Assembly (NCBI GenBank): GCA_019245555.1
Contig: JAFARH010000167.1
Location: forward strand, 1 to 5,456
DNA: 5,456 nt
Direction: 5' to 3'
From: Betaproteobacteria bacterium
Lineage (GTDB): Bacteria > Pseudomonadota > Gammaproteobacteria > Burkholderiales > SG8-39
Below are positions 1 through 5,456 of the stretch, in pieces (positions within the stretch are counted from its first letter, which is position 1; each line of letters begins with the position of its first letter). The notes beneath the pieces were generated by a model that ran no database searches, was not told where the DNA came from, and saw only the letters and a list, made by a program, of their open reading frames with translations. Made by a program: the position numbers and the translations under genes.

Positions 1-35
1 TGTAGGGCTTCCCCTGTCTCCGCGACAAAGTATAG

Positions 36-1442
<1,407 letters not shown>

Positions 1443-1469
1443 TTCTGGACAACGTCCGTAATTATTTTC

Positions 1470-1474
1470 AGAGG
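1470..1474 (+). promoter_or_regulatory. Ribosome binding site of the M3 peptidase gene
   Basis: AGAGG lies nine bases before the ATG at 1484. It fixes the start there, although the same reading frame stays open far upstream through asnS. Confidence 0.6.
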
Positions 1475-1483
1475 CCGCAAAGA

Positions 1484-3328
1484 ATGAAAACCATTTTGAC
1501 CATCGCCGCCGCTGCAATCACGACTGCCGCCATTGGCGAGGACCGGCCCCAGGACCGCTGGAACCTCGCCGACCTCTATCCGACGGTCGAGGCATGGAGC
1601 GCCGACGCGCAGACAGTCGAAGCGCGATCCGCCGACGTCGCGGCTTGTAAGGGCCATCTCGGCGATTCGGCGAAGCGGATGCTCGAGTGCCTCGAGCTGC
1701 AGTCCGATGTGCTCAAGCGCTATTTCCGCCTGGCGGTCTACGCGAACGAGCTCTATGCCGAGGACACGGGACAGTCCTCCAGCCTTTCGCTTCGCCAACG
1801 GAGCCAAGTGCTTGGCTCGAAGCTCACCGAGGCCGCTTCCTTCGTCAGCCCCGAGGTGCTGCAGATTGGTCCCGAAAAGGTGCAGTCCTTTCTCAAGGAG
1901 GAGAAGGGGCTCGCGGTTTACCGCCATAGCCTGGACGACATCCTGCGCATGGCGCCGCATACGCTCGATCTTGCCGGCGAGGCGCTCATCGCTTCCTTCC
2001 AGCTCGCCGCCGGACAATCAAGCAGCGTCTACACCAGCTTCGCCAATTCCGACATGCCGTGGCCGACGGTGAAGCTTTCCGACGGCCAGGAGGTGAAGCT
2101 CGACCAGGCTGCGTATACGAAATATCGGGACGCGGCGAATCGCGACGACCGCAAGCTCGTGATGGATTCGTTCTTCGGCAAGTTCAAGGAGTTCGAGCGC
2201 ACGATGGGCGTCGCCTTCTACGGCTCGCTCAAGGAGGACACGGTCTACACGAGGGTGCGCAAGTATCCCGACACGATGACGCGCGCTCTCGATCGCAATC
2301 GCGTGCCGCGCGCGGTATACGACGCGCTCATCAAGGCGACGAACGACAACCTGCCGACGCTGCATCGCTACTTCCGGCTGCGCACCAAGATGCTGGGCAT
2401 CCCAGCGGGCGAGATGCGCTACTACGACATCTATCCGCCGCTCGTGCCGTCGGGCCGCAAGTACCCGGTCGACGAGGCAGTGCAGATGATGCTGGCGGCG
2501 GTGCGGCCGCTCGGCGACGAATATGTCGCGGCGCTGAAGAAAGCGGTCGATAGCCGCTGGATGGACGTCTATCCGCGGCCGAAGAAGCTTTCCGGCGCAC
2601 ACATGGCCGGCTACGCGTACGACGTGCATCCTTACGTGCTGCTCAATCACAACGACAACTATGAATCGGTGTCCACGCTCGCGCACGAGTGGGGCCACGC
2701 GATGCACTCGTACTTCTCGAACAAGACCCAGCCGTTCCCCACGGCGCGCTACGCCATCTTCGTGGCGGAAATTGCCTCCACGACGAACGAGGCGCTGCTC
2801 CTCGACTACGCGCTCAAGACGGCGAAGAACGACGATGAGCGCCTGCTATACCTCGGCTCGGCGCTGGAGGAGCTGCGCGGCACCTTCTTCCGCCAGGCGA
2901 TGTTCGGCGAGTTCGAGCAGAAAGTGCACGCCCTGGTCGATGGCGGGCAGGCGGTCACCGGAGACCAGCTGACCAAGATCTATGGCGAGCTTTTGCGCCG
3001 CTACCACGGCGACGCAGTGAAGATCGATGACCTGTACACGGTCGAGTGGGCTTATATCCCGCACTTTTACAACTCGTTCTACGTCTACCAGTACGCGACC
3101 TCGATCGCCGCTTCTTCGCTTTTCGCGGAAGCGATCCTGCGCGGCGACAAGGGCGCGCGCGAGCGGTACCTGAAGCTCATTTCCTCAGGCGGATCCGACT
3201 ATCCCTATGATCTGGTGAAAGCGGCCGGCGTCGATCTCGCCACGCCTGCGCCCTACGATGCGCTGGTAAAGCGCATGAACCGCATCATGGACGAGATCGA
3301 GAAGATCCTCGCCCGACAGAAGAAATAG
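1484..3328 (+). CDS. pepF: M3-family oligoendopeptidase F-type metallopeptidase, probably exported
   Basis: Zinc metallopeptidase that cleaves short oligopeptides, 614 residues, close to the usual PepF length of about 600. The zinc site is clear: H401-E-W-G-H405 (two histidine ligands and the catalytic glutamate E402), followed by VAEIASTTNE, where E429 is the expected third ligand at the M3 spacing. The C-terminal FYVYQYATSIAAS block near residues 530-545 is typical of PepF, as is the RWNLADLYPT opening of the mature part. Residues 1-18 (MKTILTIAAAAITTAAIG) resemble a signal peptide with a short basic start and a hydrophobic alanine-rich core, so periplasmic location is inferred; many PepF proteins are cytosolic. 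ATG 1484 is supported by AGAGG and by the loss of family-like sequence before it. It follows asnS by 41 bases on the same strand with no visible terminator between them, suggesting co-transcription. The name pepF is by family resemblance; substrate is unknown. Confidence 0.94.
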   Translation: MKTILTIAAAAITTAAIGEDRPQDRWNLADLYPTVEAWSADAQTVEARSADVAACKGHLGDSAKRMLECLELQSDVLKRYFRLAVYANELYAEDTGQSSSLSLRQRSQVLGSKLTEAASFVSPEVLQIGPEKVQSFLKEEKGLAVYRHSLDDILRMAPHTLDLAGEALIASFQLAAGQSSSVYTSFANSDMPWPTVKLSDGQEVKLDQAAYTKYRDAANRDDRKLVMDSFFGKFKEFERTMGVAFYGSLKEDTVYTRVRKYPDTMTRALDRNRVPRAVYDALIKATNDNLPTLHRYFRLRTKMLGIPAGEMRYYDIYPPLVPSGRKYPVDEAVQMMLAAVRPLGDEYVAALKKAVDSRWMDVYPRPKKLSGAHMAGYAYDVHPYVLLNHNDNYESVSTLAHEWGHAMHSYFSNKTQPFPTARYAIFVAEIASTTNEALLLDYALKTAKNDDERLLYLGSALEELRGTFFRQAMFGEFEQKVHALVDGGQAVTGDQLTKIYGELLRRYHGDAVKIDDLYTVEWAYIPHFYNSFYVYQYATSIAASSLFAEAILRGDKGARERYLKLISSGGSDYPYDLVKAAGVDLATPAPYDALVKRMNRIMDEIEKILARQKK

Positions 3329-3340
3329 CGGCTACTTCTT
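3320..3340. terminator. Possible weak bidirectional hairpin between convergent genes
   Basis: AAGAAATAG (3320-3328) and CTACTTCTT (3332-3340) form an imperfect inverted repeat, eight pairs with one A-C mismatch around a three-base CGG loop. The arms are the lysine-lysine-stop codons of the two convergent genes. There is no U-run beyond the coding parts and the stem is AT-rich, so terminator activity is doubtful. The symmetry may simply reflect both proteins ending in Lys-Lys. Confidence 0.25.
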
Positions 3341-3985
3341 GGGTGAGTAGAGCTGCGGCAGCTCGCCCTTGAGGGCGGCGAGCTTCGGCATATCGTTGAT
3401 CACGATATAGGGCTCGTCCGGATGCTGCACGAGATAGTCCTGGTGATACGCCTCGGCGGCATAGAACGCCTTGAGCGGCGCCACCTGCGTGACGATTGGC
3501 CGGCGGAACGACTTCGCCTGCTTTAGCTGCTCGATATAGGCCTGCGCCACGCGCTCCTGGTCGGCATTTGCATAGAAGATTGCCGAGCGGTACTGCGTGC
3601 CGGTGTCTGGTCCCTGGCGGTTGAGCTGCGTCGGATCATGCGCCACGGCGAAGAACACCTTCAGCAACTGGCCGTACGTGACCTGCGACGGGTCATAAGT
3701 GACCTGGACCGATTCCGCGTGTCCTGTCATGCCGCTACTAACCTGCTCATAGCTCGGCCGTGCAAGAGTTCCGCCGGAATAGCCGGAGACGGCGTCGGTG
3801 ACGCCCTTCACGTTCTCGAAAACCGCTTCGACGCCCCAGAAGCAGCCGCCCGCGAACACCGCGGTCGCTTTACCGCTCTCCTTGGCGAGCGGTATATCCG
3901 TCGCCGGATCCGGCAAGGGGCCGGCCAGCGAAGGTGAAATGCAGGCCGACAGCACGAGCAGCGGCAAGAAGGTCCGGAGCTTCAT
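3332..3985 (-). CDS. msrA: Peptide-methionine (S)-S-oxide reductase MsrA, probable lipoprotein, single catalytic Cys
   Basis: Reduces methionine-S-sulfoxide in oxidised proteins back to methionine. The 217-residue product carries the catalytic motif G47-C48-F-W-G, plus the family segments GYSGG, GHAESVQVTYDP, DTGTQYRSAIFY and EAYHQDYL. The N-terminus MKLRTFLPLLVLSAC has a lipobox (L12-S13-A14-C15), so C15 may be lipidated and the enzyme anchored on the periplasmic side. A signal peptidase I site after SLA (residue 21) is the alternative. After C48 there is no further cysteine, so the usual C-terminal resolving cysteine is missing and an external reductant must act directly on C48. ATG 3985 was chosen because AAGGAGAGA lies just before it and the signal sequence begins there; an in-frame ATG at 4015 adds ten polar residues and would bury the signal. 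The gene converges with the peptidase gene, three bases between stops, and is preceded by RNA element A. Confidence 0.95.
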   Translation of the reverse strand: MKLRTFLPLLVLSACISPSLAGPLPDPATDIPLAKESGKATAVFAGGCFWGVEAVFENVKGVTDAVSGYSGGTLARPSYEQVSSGMTGHAESVQVTYDPSQVTYGQLLKVFFAVAHDPTQLNRQGPDTGTQYRSAIFYANADQERVAQAYIEQLKQAKSFRRPIVTQVAPLKAFYAAEAYHQDYLVQHPDEPYIVINDMPKLAALKGELPQLYSPKK

Positions 3986-3990
3986 GGGTA

Positions 3991-3999
3991 TCTCTCCTT
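3991..3999 (-). promoter_or_regulatory. Ribosome binding site of msrA
   Basis: Read on the minus strand this is AAGGAGAGA. Its AAGGAG core ends eight bases before the ATG at 3985. It decides between that start and the upstream in-frame ATG at 4015. Confidence 0.8.
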
Positions 4000-4056
4000 T
4001 GCGTTTAGTCGTCATGCCGCGCGAAACCTTACTTCATGTTCAGCCTTGTACCGCTG

Positions 4057-4095
4057 AAATGAAAGAGGCCCATCCCCTTTCGGAAGCTGGACCTC
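4057..4095 (-). terminator. Terminator-like hairpin of element A
   Basis: An 8-bp stem containing one G-U pair (arms 4095-4088 and 4072-4065) carries an inner 4-bp stem with a GAAA loop. It is followed by UUUCAUUUCAG. The hairpin is stable but the uracil tract is interrupted, so efficiency is uncertain. Confidence 0.5.
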
Positions 4096-4130
4096 AGTAC
4101 GCCCTGCGCCCTTTGGGAAGCGCGGACGTG
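4057..4130 (-). ncRNA. Structured RNA element A (paralogue of element B), upstream of msrA
   Basis: Read on the minus strand it begins CACGUC (4130-4125). A 5-bp hairpin follows, GCGCU (4123-4119) with GGCGC (4110-4106), around the loop UCCCAAAG. Next come the linker GGCGUACUGAGG and a long hairpin. That hairpin pairs GAGGUCCA (4095-4088) with UGGGCCUC (4072-4065), then UUCC with GGGG closed by a GAAA tetraloop. The tail is UUUCAUUUCAG. Element B has the same order of parts, linker and loop but different stem sequences. The uracil tail is broken here, so termination may be weak and transcripts may run into msrA, whose start codon is 71 bases beyond. It is either a small RNA or an msrA leader. 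I do not recognise the family, and no clear promoter is visible. Confidence 0.6.
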
Positions 4131-4143
4131 GCTACATGTTACC

Positions 4144-4159
4144 CATCAAATGATTGATG
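4144..4159. repeat. Short perfect inverted repeat ahead of element A
   Basis: CATCAA, four bases, TTGATG. It lies 14 bases upstream (minus-strand sense) of element A, where a promoter or operator would be expected. It is AT-rich compared with its surroundings. Too short to claim more than a candidate protein-binding site. Confidence 0.35.
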
Positions 4160-4196
4160 CGGCTTCTGCAGTGCAACCTAGGTGGGCCACTTGCCC

Positions 4197-4451
4197 CTAC
4201 GAACAATCTTGCTGTGACGAGAGTTGGAGTGATTGGCCGAAAGGACCGCCCTCGATCGGATCAAACGCAACCCGCTTTCGGCAATGATCGCACCGCATGT
4301 AGTGTCCGCGCTCGTCTTGCCCGATCTTGGGGTCGCCCCTTAATGTGCCGACCACGCCGTCTTTCTTTACGACGTACCGATACAACTGCTTTTTGCAGCA
4401 GGGGCACTGCACTACTGTTATATCGCCGGGCTGCGTAGCGGCAGTCGTCAT
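4197..4451 (-). CDS. Small zinc-ribbon protein of unknown function
   Basis: An 84-residue protein with two cysteine knuckles, C16-P-C-C19 and C54-D-H-C57, separated by 34 residues. C18 is an additional cysteine within the first knuckle. This is the layout of a zinc ribbon, which commonly binds nucleic acid or protein. The spacer is basic and polar (LYRYVVKKDGVVGTLRGDPK), and the tail is polar and probably disordered. The spacing loosely recalls small phage zinc-finger proteins such as Mu Com, but the resemblance is too weak to assign. ATG 4451 is chosen because the frame upstream of it runs through RNA element B and has no zinc-ribbon character. No convincing Shine-Dalgarno sequence precedes it: only CGGUCGGCCCUGAA separates the U-run of element B from the start codon. 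It stands divergent to the gene at 4708 and upstream of msrA on the same strand. Moderately sure it is a real gene, unsure of function. Confidence 0.7.
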   Translation of the reverse strand: MTTAATQPGDITVVQCPCCKKQLYRYVVKKDGVVGTLRGDPKIGQDERGHYMRCDHCRKRVAFDPIEGGPFGQSLQLSSQQDCS

Positions 4452-4465
4452 TTCAGGGCCGACCG

Positions 4466-4505
4466 AAAAAATGAAAGAAGCCCGTCCGTTGGCAGGACGG
4501 GCCTC
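4466..4505 (-). terminator. Intrinsic terminator of element B
   Basis: An 11-bp stem (arms 4505-4495 and 4487-4477) with one G-U pair and a seven-base loop is followed by UUUCAUUUUUU, with six uracils at 4471-4466. It is oriented for minus-strand transcription; the plus strand has no U-run after the stem. This is the best intrinsic terminator in the window. Confidence 0.8.
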
Positions 4506-4547
4506 AGTACGCCGCGTTCGATCTTCCGTTTGGGGAGGAAAGACGTG
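4466..4547 (-). ncRNA. Structured RNA element B (paralogue of element A), directly ahead of the zinc-ribbon gene
   Basis: On the minus strand it reads CACGUC (4547-4542), then a 5-bp hairpin UUUCC (4541-4537) with GGAAG (4527-4523) around the loop UCCCCAAAC. The linker ends in GGCGUACUGAGG. It finishes with an 11-bp hairpin and UUUCAUUUUUU. Compared with element A, the first stem has a wholly different sequence but the same length and loop, which looks like covariation. The loop region UUUCCUCCCC is complementary to purine-rich ribosome binding sites, so an antisense small RNA is one reading. The other is an attenuating leader, because the U-run ends only 14 bases before the zinc-ribbon ATG. 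The RNA class is unknown to me. Confidence 0.65.
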
Positions 4548-4551
4548 ATTC

Positions 4552-4575
4552 GGCGCGATCCAGTATGTACGCGCC
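4552..4575. repeat. Inverted repeat just upstream of element B
   Basis: GGCGCG, twelve bases, CGCGCC. It lies five bases upstream (minus-strand sense) of the CACGUC that opens element B, and surrounds TACATACT, a poor -10-like sequence. It could be an operator, but GC-rich arms of six bases also occur by chance. Confidence 0.3.
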
Positions 4576-4621
4576 TGGCTTACAGACCGCTTTCTAAATT
4601 CCACGTTTAGCTAACCACACC

Positions 4622-4685
4622 CCCGCTGACGGTTCGAAAAGCTCCATGAAAGCCTGACGCCAGCGGGTCGCGGCGCCTAGTCAGG
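4622..4685 (+). other. Two overlapping, mutually exclusive hairpins ahead of the secreted-protein gene
   Basis: Hairpin 1 pairs CCCGCTG (4622-4628) with CAGCGGG (4661-4667), extended by two more pairs after a mismatch, with a 26-base loop. Hairpin 2 pairs CCTGAC (4653-4658) with GTCAGG (4680-4685), plus an inner GCC/GGC stem. They share 4653-4667, so only one can form at a time. They lie in the 256-base divergent intergenic region that also holds element B, 22 bases before the ATG at 4708. A regulatory leader is possible but unproven. Confidence 0.3.
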
Positions 4686-4707
4686 GGACGCGTGCAGCAT
4701 TGGCGGG

Positions 4708-5049
4708 ATGCAATATCTCCAAATCCGGCACTTTCTGCTCGGCGTCGCGATATTTGTGCTCTCGGATCTGGCGGCCGCGTTCACCTATTCCGCGGTCTGT
4801 TACTGCCAACACGACGACTCGTCAGAGCTGTGGGTGGGAGAGACTTACCCGACGGTAGAAGAGGCGCAGCGTGATGCTGATGTGCACAACCGAGACGAGC
4901 ACGACGGTAGTGGTTGCGCGGGCGTTTGGAGCCGCGATGACGGCGGCGAGTACGCCGAGGTGACTCGTGTCGATGCTAAAACCGGCACGCTCGAGCGAGT
5001 GACCGGAAAGCTCCGCGATCGGGAGCGGCGCACAGTATGGAAGTACTAA
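4708..5049 (+). CDS. Unknown small secreted protein
   Basis: A 113-residue protein of no family I recognise. Residues 1-24 (MQYLQIRHFLLGVAIFVLSD then LAAA) form a plausible signal peptide with a hydrophobic core and small residues before a cleavage site near FTYSAV. The mature part is about 89 residues, strongly hydrophilic and rich in Asp, Glu and Arg. It has three cysteines: two in VCYCQHD just after the cleavage site and one in GSGCAGVW. The motif WVGETYPTVEEAQRDADVHNRDE looks like a short beta strand followed by a helix. The start is the only ATG in frame. Its upstream sequence GGCGGG abuts the codon, too close for a normal ribosome binding site, while AGGGGA at 4683-4688 is too far, so initiation is unclear. 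The 3' end overlaps the next small ORF by 13 bases. Probably real, on the strength of the signal peptide and its length. Confidence 0.6.
   Translation: MQYLQIRHFLLGVAIFVLSDLAAAFTYSAVCYCQHDDSSELWVGETYPTVEEAQRDADVHNRDEHDGSGCAGVWSRDDGGEYAEVTRVDAKTGTLERVTGKLRDRERRTVWKY
5021..5025 (+). promoter_or_regulatory. Candidate ribosome binding site of the 29-residue membrane ORF
   Basis: GGGAG lies 11 bases before the ATG at 5037, inside the 3' end of the preceding gene. It supports separate, possibly coupled, translation of the small ORF. Confidence 0.4.
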
Positions 5050-5126
5050 TCGTTGTCGCTTTGGCAGTCATACTCATCGTCGGCACTTGGCTAATGAGCA
5101 CCGGCGGACACGATGACGAGCGGTAA
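5037..5126 (+). CDS. Single-span membrane microprotein, 29 residues
   Basis: A short ORF coding for MEVLIVVALAVILIVGTWLM followed by STGGHDDER. Residues 3-20 are an uninterrupted hydrophobic stretch long enough to cross the membrane once, and the tail is polar and charged. It starts within the last codons of the secreted-protein gene, in a different frame, with a 13-base overlap typical of translational coupling, and GGGAG precedes it at reasonable distance. No homologue is recognised. It may act with the overlapping secreted protein, or be a small regulator or toxin-like peptide; nothing in the sequence chooses between these. An ORF this short can arise by chance, but the hydrophobic span combined with overlap and ribosome binding site makes it worth keeping. 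Confidence 0.45.
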   Translation: MEVLIVVALAVILIVGTWLMSTGGHDDER

Positions 5127-5130
5127 GTCC

Positions 5131-5149
5131 GCTTTGGGTCGAAACCCGA
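5131..5149 (+). repeat. Short direct repeat, copy 1
   Basis: GCTTTGGGTCGAAACCCGA. It resembles copy 2 at 5410-5429 in the same orientation, differing by one inserted base and two substitutions. It is followed by the inverted repeat AACCC-GAT-GGGTT (5143-5155), which has no U-run and so is not a clear terminator. It lies just after the microprotein ORF. A dispersed intergenic repeat is likely. Confidence 0.5.
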
Positions 5150-5178
5150 TGGGTTGAAAGGCCCCGACCTACGCCAAG

Positions 5179-5391
5179 CTACTTCATCATCCGGTAGACC
5201 GAAATCCACAGCACGAAGAGCGCCGCAAATCCCAACGAGCGCGTGATCCAGCCCATGTGATTCCAATTGGGCGACACACCAGGCAGCAGGAGCATTGCCA
5301 TGCCGAGCAGAAAAATGACGGTGGCGACGACAATCGCCTTCGACGTCCGATGGTTCTTCCTTACTCGGCTGACAATCGAGGCCAAGTCCAT
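5179..5391 (-). CDS. Unknown small membrane protein with two spans
   Basis: A 70-residue protein of unknown function. After a basic N-terminus (SRVRKNHRTSK) comes a hydrophobic segment at about residues 19-38 (AIVVATVIFLLGMAMLLLPG). A short polar loop with two Trp residues (SPNWNHMGWITR) separates it from a second segment at about 52-65 (SLGFAALFVLWISVY), and the protein ends RMMK. The positive N- and C-termini suggest both ends face the cytoplasm. ATG 5391 is the first in frame, and only a weak GAGA precedes it. A CATAAT hexamer at 5401-5406 (minus sense) resembles a -10 box but has no good -35 partner, and it would leave almost no leader. The gene sits between the two copies of a short direct repeat and is opposite in direction to its left neighbours. 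Confidence 0.6.
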   Translation of the reverse strand: MDLASIVSRVRKNHRTSKAIVVATVIFLLGMAMLLLPGVSPNWNHMGWITRSLGFAALFVLWISVYRMMK

Positions 5392-5409
5392 GGGTCTCGG
5401 ATTATGTGC

Positions 5410-5429
5410 GCTTTGGGTTCGTAACCGGA
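5410..5429 (+). repeat. Short direct repeat, copy 2
   Basis: GCTTTGGGTTCGTAACCGGA. It pairs with copy 1 at 5131-5149. The segment GGTT-CGT-AACC within it is self-complementary. It lies upstream of the two-span membrane protein gene, near the right edge of the window, where nothing else is recognisable. Confidence 0.5.
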
Positions 5430-5456
5430 CATTAGTCTAGGTCTGCCTCCGGCCGG

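Noticed and set aside
1..35. TATAGA at 31-36 as a -10 box for asnS
   Set aside because: It overlaps the first ATG, so it would only work if translation started at the ATG at 57, and the visible upstream sequence has no convincing -35; too little sequence is available to decide.
3986..4015. Ten-residue N-terminal extension of MsrA from the upstream ATG
   Set aside because: It would place polar residues before the signal sequence, and the strong AAGGAGAGA site lies inside it, directly before ATG 3985.
3638..4157. Plus-strand open frames overlapping msrA and its upstream region
   Set aside because: They run antisense to the well-supported msrA gene and across element A, with no ribosome binding site or recognisable motif.
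4452..4604. 51-residue N-terminal extension of the zinc-ribbon protein
   Set aside because: It would be translated through RNA element B and its terminator, and it has no domain character; the coincidence of an open frame is expected in GC-rich DNA.
4631..4640. GGTTCGAAAA resembling a tRNA T-loop
   Set aside because: The flanks do not form a T-stem, acceptor stem or anticodon arm, so no tRNA is supported.
4692..4874. Alternative plus-strand ORF starting at 4692
   Set aside because: Arg/Gly-rich composition without features, and it overlaps the frame at 4708 that has a signal peptide and a longer coding span.
5401..5406. CATAAT (minus sense) as a -10 box for the two-span membrane protein
   Set aside because: No matching -35 hexamer at the proper spacing and it would leave almost no leader; not strong enough to list as a promoter.

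Overview
The window is GC-rich bacterial chromosome, most likely from a betaproteobacterium or close relative. That assignment is an inference from base composition and the style of the proteins; there is no rRNA or other phylogenetic marker to prove it. The first two thirds is ordinary, dense housekeeping sequence. The last third is sparse and holds small unknown genes, structured intergenic DNA and repeats.

Layout. 36-1442 (+) is a complete asparaginyl-tRNA synthetase gene (asnS). After a 41-base gap, 1484-3328 (+) encodes an M3-family metallopeptidase of the oligoendopeptidase F type with an apparent export signal. Convergent to it, with only three bases between the stop codons, 3332-3985 (-) encodes a peptide-methionine sulfoxide reductase A that looks like an exported lipoprotein and has a single catalytic cysteine. 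4197-4451 (-) is a small zinc-ribbon protein. 4708-5049 (+) is an unknown secreted protein, overlapped at its end by a 29-residue single-membrane-span ORF at 5037-5126 (+). 5179-5391 (-) is an unknown two-span membrane protein flanked by a short direct repeat.

The most interesting signal is a pair of related structured RNA elements on the minus strand, A (about 4057-4130) and B (about 4466-4547). Each has a CACGUC lead-in, a 5-bp hairpin with a conserved UCCC(C)AAA loop, a conserved GGCGUACUGAGG linker, and a strong terminator-like hairpin followed by UUUCAUUU. The stem sequences differ between the copies while the pairing is kept. Each copy lies just upstream of a minus-strand protein gene (A before msrA, B before the zinc-ribbon gene), and the similarity runs on to an AUG. 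They could be tandem paralogous small RNAs or cis-acting leaders (attenuators). I do not recognise the family.

How the genes work together. asnS and the peptidase gene are probably co-transcribed by spacing only. The exported peptidase and MsrA both fit protein turnover or repair in the envelope, but this functional link is inferred.
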